From contig JAFSWF010000058.1 of NCBI GenBank assembly GCA_017444615.1, positions 1 to 32,429 on the forward strand: DNA of 32,429 nt, written 5' to 3'. This document shows, in pieces, positions 26,260-32,196 of this stretch. Position numbers and translations under genes: made by a program. Under the pieces are notes generated by a model. That model was not told where the DNA came from, did no database searches, and saw nothing but the letters and a program-made list of their open reading frames with translations. The DNA comes from Paludibacteraceae bacterium (GTDB lineage: Bacteria; Bacteroidota; Bacteroidia; Bacteroidales; Paludibacteraceae). Within the stretch, counting starts at the first letter, position 1. Each line of letters opens with the position of its first letter.

Positions 26260-28380
26260 ATGTTTAAGAATTATTTATTGAAACGCGCTTACCGTTTTCG
26301 TCGGTTCTGCCACAAGGCGTACGCAACCTTTTGTTCCCTCCATAGGGAGGTGACAATAGGTCGTATTGCTGGGTATATGACCGACTTGGAAATGCTTAAG
26401 CAAGGCAGAAGTGTGGCTGTTTCAGCGGCATTGCTGTGTGCTTGCGCAGGACTTGTAGAAGCGGATGAAGGAGTCCCGAAGGACTCCGCGCAGGATCTAA
26501 GCCGGCAACTTAGTCTTCAGGAGGTGCTGGTTGTTTCTCACAAAGCTGAAGTTCATTCGGACGCGTATCGTCTTATCACGCAACTGTCCTACGACGACCT
26601 CGTCGCCTTGCCTATTCACTCGGTAGCAGATATTTTACAATACCTGCCGGGCGTTGATGTGCGTACTCGCGGCGCTCGCGGTGCACAAGCGGATATCAGC
26701 ATGCGCGGTGGTACCTTCGACCAGGTGTTAGTACTGCTAAACGGCATCCCGCTCAACGATGCACAGACGGGCCACTACACACTCAACATGCCGGTTTCAA
26801 CCGAACTGATTGAACGCATCGAAGTGCTACAAGGCACCTCTTCTAACCTCGTCGGGGCGTTCTCCGGAGCGATTAATATCGTTACGAAGTCTCAAATCAC
26901 CAATCACCAATCACCACTCACCAATCACCAATCGGAAGTCCTGATAGGACTTACGTCTGGCATGAACGGGCTGGTTAATCCGGAAGTAGCGGCATCTATT
27001 CAAGCAGGGGAGACACAGGTGAACCTCTCTGCCGACTACAGCCGTGCGGAAGGGTATTATGCGCCCTCGCCTTCGGAAAAAGAGGCAATAGCCTTGCGTA
27101 ACAGCGATTTTCAGGAGGCGAATATCTACACCCAAGTGCGTTGGCAAGGCTTGGATGTGCAAGCCGGTGCGCAATGGAAAAATGCCGGTTTGGGAATGGG
27201 CTACGGTTTTGGTTCACAGGACCAGTTCGATGCCACTCGTACGCTCTTCACTTCGGCCCGTTATACGCATCGATGGAATGCGTGGCGGCTGGACGCACAA
27301 GCCGCTTATCGCGCTAATTACGACCGCTACGAATGGCATCGAGGTACTGCCAGCAACCGCCATTGGAACCATACCGCCTCTGCGGCGATCTCCGCGCACT
27401 ACGCTTCGCGTATAGGTACCACTTCGTTCGGTATTGGAGCACGCAATGAGAACATTTCCTCTTCGAATCTGGGTAATCATAACCGCCTGCATCTCAATTA
27501 CTTCGCCGAACAAACTTTCTATTACGCAGGTCTGTCCGCTTCGCTGGGTGTGAACGGAACCTATAACACGCAGTTCGGCTACCATATGGGCGGTAGTGCC
27601 AATATAGGCTATGAGTTCGTCCGCAATAACCACCTCTATCTCAACGCCAACCGTTCACTGCGCATGCCGACATTCACCGACCTCTATTACGATGCCGGTA
27701 ACCAACTCGGCAACCCTGCCCTCAAACCCGAAGAAGCATGGCTACTCTCCTTTGGTTACAAAGGAGAATTCCAATTAGGGTCTAACAGTACGAAGGACGG
27801 TCTAACAGCGAAGCGGTCTAACAGCGGTAGCGGTCTAACAGGCGAAGCCGGTCTAATATCCGTCGCCCTCGACGGCTATTACCGCAACGGACGCAACATC
27901 ATCGATTGGGTTTATGTGCCGGAAGACACCAAACGGCCTTTCCATGCGGCCAACCAGCAGAAAGTCAATGCGGCCGGTCTCGAACTGTCCGTGGCGTATC
28001 GCTTGAACGAGTGGCTGCGATGCGTCTCTATCAACTACGCATACACCTACTTGGATCTGGATCTCAAGCAAGCCGGTTCGCGCTATCTCGACTACCTTAG
28101 TCATAAACTGATCATACGGCTCGAACACGGCATCTACAAAGGCTTCGGGGCTTCATGGACCGTCCGTTTTCAGAAACGCGAAGGACAGTATAACGAAGAC
28201 GACGGAACAGTTCGTGACTTCCAACCCGTCTGGTTGCTCGATGGATCGGTGTTTTGGCAGAATCGTTACTTGCGCATCAGCGCGGAATGTACGAACATGA
28301 CCAATACGCGCTATTACGACTACGGAGGAGTTCTCCAACCCGGCGCTTGGGCGCTAATAGCCATCCAAGCAAAACTGTAG
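26260..28380 (+). CDS. TonB-dependent receptor with extended N-terminal leader
   Basis: Outer membrane receptor of 706 aa from the ATG at 26260. The first 50 residues are strongly basic and not hydrophobic (LLKRAYRFRRFCHKAYATFCSLHREVTIGRI); the hydrophobic core of the signal peptide comes only at about 52-69 (VAVSAALLCACAGLVEA). This resembles an extended signal peptide; similar leaders occur on other Bacteroidales receptors as I recall. Plug about 90-215 (LQEVLVVSHKAEV, SVADILQYLPGVDVRTRGARGAQADISMRGGTFDQVLVLLNGIPLNDAQTGHY, GAFSGAINIVTKS) and barrel to the end (WALIAIQAKL). Two in-frame repeat arrays lie in it (26893, 27781). The plug resembles BtuB-like receptors, but neither a riboswitch nor partner lipoprotein is adjacent, so the substrate is unknown. 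Confidence 0.9.
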   Translation: MFKNYLLKRAYRFRRFCHKAYATFCSLHREVTIGRIAGYMTDLEMLKQGRSVAVSAALLCACAGLVEADEGVPKDSAQDLSRQLSLQEVLVVSHKAEVHSDAYRLITQLSYDDLVALPIHSVADILQYLPGVDVRTRGARGAQADISMRGGTFDQVLVLLNGIPLNDAQTGHYTLNMPVSTELIERIEVLQGTSSNLVGAFSGAINIVTKSQITNHQSPLTNHQSEVLIGLTSGMNGLVNPEVAASIQAGETQVNLSADYSRAEGYYAPSPSEKEAIALRNSDFQEANIYTQVRWQGLDVQAGAQWKNAGLGMGYGFGSQDQFDATRTLFTSARYTHRWNAWRLDAQAAYRANYDRYEWHRGTASNRHWNHTASAAISAHYASRIGTTSFGIGARNENISSSNLGNHNRLHLNYFAEQTFYYAGLSASLGVNGTYNTQFGYHMGGSANIGYEFVRNNHLYLNANRSLRMPTFTDLYYDAGNQLGNPALKPEEAWLLSFGYKGEFQLGSNSTKDGLTAKRSNSGSGLTGEAGLISVALDGYYRNGRNIIDWVYVPEDTKRPFHAANQQKVNAAGLELSVAYRLNEWLRCVSINYAYTYLDLDLKQAGSRYLDYLSHKLIIRLEHGIYKGFGASWTVRFQKREGQYNEDDGTVRDFQPVWLLDGSVFWQNRYLRISAECTNMTNTRYYDYGGVLQPGAWALIAIQAKL
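26893..26935. repeat. Heptamer array in the 26260 receptor
   Basis: ATCACCA-ATCACCA-ATCACCA-CTCACCA-ATCACCA-ATCGG; encodes QITNHQSP/LTNHQSE right after the plug motif INIVTKS. It is the best-preserved array in the window. Confidence 0.9.
27781..27859. repeat. TCTAACAG repeat in the 26260 receptor
   Basis: Five units starting TCTAACAG or TCTAATA, 16-20 bp apart (TCTAACAGTACGAAGGACGG, TCTAACAGCGAAGCGG, TCTAACAGCGGTAGCGG, TCTAACAGGCGAAGCCGG). In frame, encoding SNSTKDGLTAKRSNSGSGLTG in a barrel loop. Confidence 0.9.
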
Positions 28381-28449
28381 GTTTTTACACAGCACATTCC
28401 CAAAATCTTAAAAAAAATTACAGCATTTTGGAAAAAAGACACTCATTTT

Positions 28450-28481
28450 CTTGCGTGTTTCAAAAAAAAGCAGTAACTTTG
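28450..28481 (+). promoter_or_regulatory. Promoter of the VTC/DUF4956/DUF2490 operon
   Basis: CTTGCG (28450-28455), 18-nt spacer, TAACTTTG (28474-28481). The leader to the ATG at 28512 is about 25 nt. Confidence 0.8.
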
Positions 28482-28511
28482 CGGTCGAAAAAACCAGTGC
28501 TTGGTAATTAT

Positions 28512-29306
28512 ATGAGTATATCGGCTCTGATAAGTGAGTTCGAACCTATCTCGCTCAGCGAGATGGAGTCTGTCAAACTGATGAACCGTATCGACACCAA
28601 ATACGCGGTGCCGATAGCGGTTCTTCCGGCTATTTTAGAGGCGGCGAAAGCGGATTATTTCGCCCAAGAGATAGACGGCAAGCGCATCGCCACCTACGAC
28701 ACCATGTACTACGACACCGACACGCTCGACATGTACATCCGTCACCATGACCGCCAACTCGTGCGGCAGAAGATTCGCGTGCGCCAGTACGTGGATAGCA
28801 ACCTCACCTTCTTGGAAATCAAACGCAAGAACAACAAAGGACGCACGTCCAAGAAACGTATCGTCGTGCCGGGCTTTGACATCACCGCAGCTACGCAAAG
28901 TAAACTCAAACACAAGCACAAAGAGGACGAATTGCTTACCGTAGCAGAGTTCATCGACCATAAGAGCCGCTACACATGGGACAGTATCACGCCCCATCTG
29001 TGGACCAAGTTCCATCGTATCACGCTGGTCAACAAATTGAAGACAGAACGGCTCACCATCGACATGGACCTCGTGTGGGAGAACGTCATCAGCGGTGAGA
29101 CCAAGACCTATCCGGATTTAGTCATCATCGAACTCAAACGCGACGGCAACGTGCCTTCCAAAATGACGCATATCATGCTTGACCACCGCATCCATCCGCT
29201 CAAGATCAGCAAGTACTGCATCGGCACTGCCCTCACCACTCCCGGACTGAAACGCAATCGCTTCAAAAAGAAAATCCGCAGCATCGAAAAAATGCTAAAT
29301 GAATAA
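28512..29306 (+). CDS. VTC-domain protein (polyphosphate polymerase fold)
   Basis: 264 aa, cytoplasmic, with a triphosphate-tunnel fold like the catalytic domain of yeast VTC4, which makes polyphosphate from ATP. Basic and acidic tunnel residues are visible: NRIDTKYAVP (about 25-34), YDTMYYDTDTLDMYIRHHD, RQKIRVRQY, LTFLEIKRKNNKGRTSKKRI, LVWEN and VIIELKRDG, with HPLKISKYCIG near the end. The start at 28512 was chosen because the promoter lies at 28450-28481; longer in-frame readings would begin inside the preceding receptor gene. It is followed by DUF4956 and DUF2490 genes. Bacterial members have rarely been tested, so polymer synthesis is a family-based inference and the substrate could be another polyanion or nucleotide. 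Confidence 0.88.
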   Translation: MSISALISEFEPISLSEMESVKLMNRIDTKYAVPIAVLPAILEAAKADYFAQEIDGKRIATYDTMYYDTDTLDMYIRHHDRQLVRQKIRVRQYVDSNLTFLEIKRKNNKGRTSKKRIVVPGFDITAATQSKLKHKHKEDELLTVAEFIDHKSRYTWDSITPHLWTKFHRITLVNKLKTERLTIDMDLVWENVISGETKTYPDLVIIELKRDGNVPSKMTHIMLDHRIHPLKISKYCIGTALTTPGLKRNRFKKKIRSIEKMLNE

Positions 29307-29339
29307 ATGGTAAATGATTAAATGGTAAATGAATTTATG
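29291..29339. repeat. AAATGGT array between VTC and DUF4956 genes
   Basis: AAATGCT-AAATGAA-TAAATGG-TAAATGA-TTAAATGG-TAAATGAA. It covers the VTC stop codon and two candidate start codons of the next gene. Confidence 0.75.
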
Positions 29340-30092
29340 TTACTGCAACTTGATTTAGCCAACCCCACCTTGGAGTTCCTTGAGAACGACCCGTCCATCG
29401 CCGAGCGTTTCGGTGCCACGGACAGCATCTCTTATCTGATGCACAACATCGCCGATTTCCTCGGCGTTAGTGAAAACCTCATCACCATGCCGTTGATGTT
29501 CTTCTTCAACCTGCTCGTGTCGTGGCTTCTTATCTACTGCGTCTATTACCGTTTCAGCCGTCGCCGCGACTACTACGTGCAGTTCATGCTCTTCTCGTCC
29601 GGTATGTTCGTGCTCCTCTGGCTCATGCAGATCCTTGACATCCAGACAGGCTTCGTGCTCGGTCTGTTCGCCATCTTCGGCATGATCCGTTACCGAACAG
29701 AGACGGTGCCTATCCGAGAGATGAACTATATGTTCCTCATCATCGCCGTCTCGGTCATCAACTCTTTGAGCCTCAAAGCGGACGGTTTAGCGTGGTACCT
29801 CTTGCTCTTTGCTAACATCGTCATCCTCGCCCTCGCATGGGCTTTCGAGGCTTGGCAGGTCCGCAAACGTACCTCCACCAAGATCATCCTCTACGAGAAG
29901 ATAGAGAACATCAAACCCGAGAACCGTCCTGCCCTCATCGCTGACCTCGAAGAGCGCACCGGACTCAAAGTGCTCGACCTTGAAATAGGACATATCGACT
30001 TCCTCCGTGACGTAGCCTATATCAAAATGACCTACCCCCTGGAAGCCGGCAAAATCAACAATACTATCGACCAAATCACCAAGTTCAAATGA
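29337..30092 (+). CDS. DUF4956 inner-membrane protein
   Basis: Membrane protein of 251 aa from the ATG at 29337 (MLLQLDLANPTLEFLEND); an ATG at 29322 would add MVNEF, encoded by repeat sequence. About four to five membrane segments lie between residues 45 and 180 (LITMPLMFFFNLLVSWLLIYCVYY, YVQFMLFSSGMFVLLWLM, TGFVLGLFAIFGMIRYRT, YMFLIIAVSVINSL, WYLLLFANIVILALAWAF), then a soluble C-terminal domain of about 75 residues. GLFAIFGMIRYRTETVPIREMNY is the family hallmark. DUF4956 genes are repeatedly found beside VTC-domain genes, which suggests a shared pathway, for example moving the polymer across the membrane or anchoring it. It ends inside the start of the DUF2490 gene (ATGA overlap). Confidence 0.88.
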   Translation: MLLQLDLANPTLEFLENDPSIAERFGATDSISYLMHNIADFLGVSENLITMPLMFFFNLLVSWLLIYCVYYRFSRRRDYYVQFMLFSSGMFVLLWLMQILDIQTGFVLGLFAIFGMIRYRTETVPIREMNYMFLIIAVSVINSLSLKADGLAWYLLLFANIVILALAWAFEAWQVRKRTSTKIILYEKIENIKPENRPALIADLEERTGLKVLDLEIGHIDFLRDVAYIKMTYPLEAGKINNTIDQITKFK

Positions 30093-30961
30093 TGAAATCT
30101 AACAGCGTTAGCGGTCTAACAGCAAAGCGGTCTAACAGGCTATTTATAGCCGTTCTAACAGCGTTAGCGATCTCCCAAGCGGCTCTCGCCGTCGATTACA
30201 ACTCAACGGGAGAGACGCGGGAAGACATCGTTCAGATGCGTGTCGGAGCAGATTTCACCAAGAAATGGGACTGCGGCGTGCGACTGCATATCGGCGAAGA
30301 ACTGCGGTTTAACTTCTACGACGTGGAGCAAGGAACGACCGCCAAGAGCGTAGCCGTGGATACGTCCTACGGCGCATCGTTCTACAAGTCCTACACCACC
30401 CTCTCGTTGGCGTACGCGCACCCGGAGTTTAAGTACCTCAAAATCGATGCCGGTTATACCTTGCGTCTCTTCGGAAACAAAGGGTTCTCTGACCCCAATG
30501 AGTTCCTCCGCCACCGTGTCTTCTTCGGCCTCACCGGTTCGGTCAAAGCCGGACAAATCGTCAAACTATCCCTGCGTGAACGCTTCGTCTGCGACATGCG
30601 CACAGATAGCGTCAACGTGCTCGAAAAAAGTAAGAACGCGTGGTTCCTCCGCAGCCGTCTCGGGGCTGAGTTCTCCGTCCCCGGCAAACCCGTCAAACCC
30701 TATCTCTGGTGTGAACTGGAGAACACGCTCAATGCACCCGAATACCAGCAGAACAACGGACAACAGTTCATCAGCCATGTCCGCACCCAAGTAGGCGTCA
30801 AATGGCGTCTTACCAAACTCAGCAGCCTCGATTTCTACTATCGTTTCCAATACGGATACGACCGAGACATCAACATCACCAAGAAAAAAAGCTACATCCA
30901 ACTCACCGAGGAAAAAGCCTTCCTCCACGCCATCGGTATAGCCTATGATTTGAACTGGTAA
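30089..30961 (+). CDS. DUF2490 outer-membrane beta-barrel protein
   Basis: 290 aa (or 289 from the second ATG). The N-terminus is odd: MMKSNSVSGLTAKRSNRLFIAVLTALAISQAALA, where the charged region and the hydrophobic core are encoded by TCTAACAGCG repeats, yet a normal signal peptide cleavage site results (QAALA-VDYN). The mature part is beta-rich, with alternating strands (TKKWDCGVRLHIGEELRFNFYDV, YTTLSLAYAHPEFKYLKIDAGYTLRLFG, LSSLDFYYRFQYGYDRDI) and ends LHAIGIAYDLNW, an outer-membrane barrel terminus. It overlaps the DUF4956 gene by 4 bp and is the last gene of the operon, giving a cytoplasmic, an inner-membrane and an outer-membrane component in one transcript. Confidence 0.85.
   Translation: MMKSNSVSGLTAKRSNRLFIAVLTALAISQAALAVDYNSTGETREDIVQMRVGADFTKKWDCGVRLHIGEELRFNFYDVEQGTTAKSVAVDTSYGASFYKSYTTLSLAYAHPEFKYLKIDAGYTLRLFGNKGFSDPNEFLRHRVFFGLTGSVKAGQIVKLSLRERFVCDMRTDSVNVLEKSKNAWFLRSRLGAEFSVPGKPVKPYLWCELENTLNAPEYQQNNGQQFISHVRTQVGVKWRLTKLSSLDFYYRFQYGYDRDINITKKKSYIQLTEEKAFLHAIGIAYDLNW
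30098..30172. repeat. TCTAACAGCG repeat in the signal peptide of the DUF2490 gene
   Basis: TCTAACAGCGTTAGCGG, TCTAACAGCAAAGCGG, TCTAACAGGC, then after a gap TTCTAACAGCGTTAGCGATC. It encodes SNSVSGLTAKRSNR and VLTALAIS. The last unit matches that in the signal peptide of the BtuG-like gene (VLTALAVS). Confidence 0.9.
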
Positions 30962-31039
30962 ACTTCGTTCTCTTTACTCACTCAAACCGTAACCCCAGCA
31001 CGCTTACATCCGCACGCTTTTTCAACTGTTGTGTGTGCC

Positions 31040-31975
31040 ATGACAGATTACACTACATATCGCCCCGATTCTGTGCTCTTTGAGCGCAATCCGGTATGTG
31101 GTGTATGTTGGCGTGTATGCATGGATATGTGCGAAGAATGGGGCGGTCCGATTCAGTTTGATTTGTTGGCCAGCATGGAGGTCGCAGATAGGCTGTGTCA
31201 GCGTCTTATCAACAACACGTGGACGTTGCGAGGAATCGAATATTACTACCATTGGTTAGAGGCACAATTAGGGTTCTCGCGTCCTGCCATCACCTGCGCG
31301 GCGGCGACCGTTTGCTTGTCGCTGCGGCTGATGGATGATGCACCTGAACCACTGCAACAAATGGGCGAAGATATGCAGGGATTATTGTGGGGGGAAGGAG
31401 GCGAATTATATGACAATATGCGCTGTGCCGCACGACAACAAGACATCTATCTTACAGCATCCAATTATGGCGAGATTCCGCCCGACCCCGGAGCATCTCC
31501 CCAACGGAATGGGGAGAGTGGCCTCCGCCTAGAGGGGCAGCAAAATAAAGAATTGAGATACCAACTGGACCAACTATCGCAGGAACTGAGAGACATGAAT
31601 AAACAAGGGGAACAATATACTATCGGAACGCAGAACAATTACTATGCACCGGTGACAATCAATAATTATGAGCGTTCAGATGACAGCCTTCATTCTTCTG
31701 AGGGAATAGATGAGGTGGAAGTAGCGGCGGAGAAACGCCATTTCCCCTTGTTGACACCACAGTGCATCAGGGAGGGAAAGGTGCAGGCGGTAGAGGAAGA
31801 ATTGCGGAGTGCAGCGAAAGGCTCGGCAGCGAAATTGATACAATGTATTCGGACGAACGAAGCCCTTGGTTATCTGGATACTAAGAACATGAGTTCGCAA
31901 GCATTGTACGACGCACTAAATGCCTATTTCGGGTTGAAATATAGCGTCCGTAATTTCACTAAATATCGTCATTAG
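31040..31975 (+). CDS. Hypothetical coiled-coil protein, possibly of an accessory element
   Basis: Not recognised with confidence. 311 aa from the ATG at 31040 (MTDYTTYRPDSVLFERNP). Residues about 15-150 are helical and Cys-rich (NPVCGVCWRVCMDMC). About 155-175 is an insertion encoded by a GC-rich hairpin repeat (SPQRNGESGLRLEGQ). Residues about 172-195 form a short coiled coil (ELRYQLDQLSQELRDMNKQ), followed by the Asn/Tyr-rich strand IGTQNNYYAPVTINNY, a spacer type often found between modules of multi-domain bacterial proteins. The C-terminal 80 residues (FPLLTPQCIREGKVQAVEEELRSAAKG, RTNEALGYLDT, ALNAYFGLKYSVRNF) form a compact helical domain of a type I recall from Bacteroides mobile regions. 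No promoter was seen in the 78 bp before it. No signal peptide, so cytoplasmic. Confidence 0.75.
   Translation: MTDYTTYRPDSVLFERNPVCGVCWRVCMDMCEEWGGPIQFDLLASMEVADRLCQRLINNTWTLRGIEYYYHWLEAQLGFSRPAITCAAATVCLSLRLMDDAPEPLQQMGEDMQGLLWGEGGELYDNMRCAARQQDIYLTASNYGEIPPDPGASPQRNGESGLRLEGQQNKELRYQLDQLSQELRDMNKQGEQYTIGTQNNYYAPVTINNYERSDDSLHSSEGIDEVEVAAEKRHFPLLTPQCIREGKVQAVEEELRSAAKGSAAKLIQCIRTNEALGYLDTKNMSSQALYDALNAYFGLKYSVRNFTKYRH
31497..31535. repeat. GC-rich hairpin repeat inside the 31040 gene
   Basis: CTCCCC-AACGGAAT-GGGGAG (31497-31516) followed by CCTCCGCCTAGAGGGG, a second small hairpin. In frame, encoding SPQRNGESGLRLEG. Related to the element in aroQ. Confidence 0.7.
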
Positions 31976-31976
31976 C

Positions 31977-32046
31977 AGTTCCGAAAAGTACCGAACAAAA
32001 GTTCCTTACAGTTCCGTTTTAGTTCCGAATAGTTCCTTTTAGTTCC
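31977..32046 (+). repeat. GTTCC array with about 10-bp period
   Basis: Seven units beginning GTTCC or GTACC at spacings of 10, 13, 10, 11, 10 and 10 bp (GTTCCGAAAA, GTACCGAACAAAA, GTTCCTTACA, GTTCCGTTTTA, GTTCCGAATA, GTTCCTTTTA, GTTCC). It begins right after the stop codon of the 31040 gene. The near-helical spacing could suit protein binding, but this is not shown. Confidence 0.85.
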
Positions 32047-32051
32047 ATAAT

Positions 32052-32081
32052 GCAGTCACAATTTCTGTGGCTGCTTTTTTT
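32052..32081 (+). terminator. Intrinsic terminator after the 31040 gene
   Basis: GCAGTCAC-AATTTCT-GTGGCTGC followed by seven T. Stem of 8 bp with one G-T pair. Confidence 0.85.
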
Positions 32082-32093
32082 GTTATACCTTTG
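32060..32093 (+). promoter_or_regulatory. Promoter of the gene at the right edge
   Basis: -7 element TACCTTTG at 32086-32093; the -33 region overlaps the terminator stem and is weak (TTTCTG near 32062). The bases from the -7 element onward match those of the rho promoter for 18 positions, which supports real promoter function. Confidence 0.6.
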
Positions 32094-32110
32094 CAGCGGA
32101 TTTCCAAAAC

Positions 32111-32126
32111 AACCCGGCGCCGGGTT
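32111..32126. repeat. Perfect 16-bp palindrome in a leader
   Basis: AACCCGGCGCCGGGTT, followed by GGGTTATTGTTTAACCC, which can form an alternative stem with the same GGGTT. It lies in the leader of the right-edge gene. Confidence 0.75.
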
Positions 32127-32139
32127 ATTGTTTAACCCG

Positions 32140-32179
32140 CTAGTAAGCTAGTCAACTAGTAAGCTAGTCTACTAGTAAA
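32140..32179. repeat. CTAG octamer array, second copy
   Basis: Five 8-bp units: CTAGTAAG, CTAGTCAA, CTAGTAAG, CTAGTCTA, CTAGTAAA. It has the same unit length, number and last unit as the array at 16932. Located 17 bp before the start codon of the right-edge gene. Confidence 0.9.
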
Positions 32180-32196
32180 AAACATTATTACGCATT

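Noticed and set aside
26893..26935. Heptamer arrays as CRISPR repeats
   Set aside because: Units are 7-8 bp with no spacers of uniform length and no cas genes; many lie inside genes.
28254..28511. Longer start of the VTC-domain protein
   Set aside because: It would begin within the preceding receptor gene and upstream of the promoter at 28450-28481.
31977..32046. GTTCC array as replication iterons of an origin
   Set aside because: No replication initiator gene, DnaA boxes or AT-rich unwinding region is visible; the array is followed by a terminator and promoter, so a regulatory or repeat-expansion origin is more likely.
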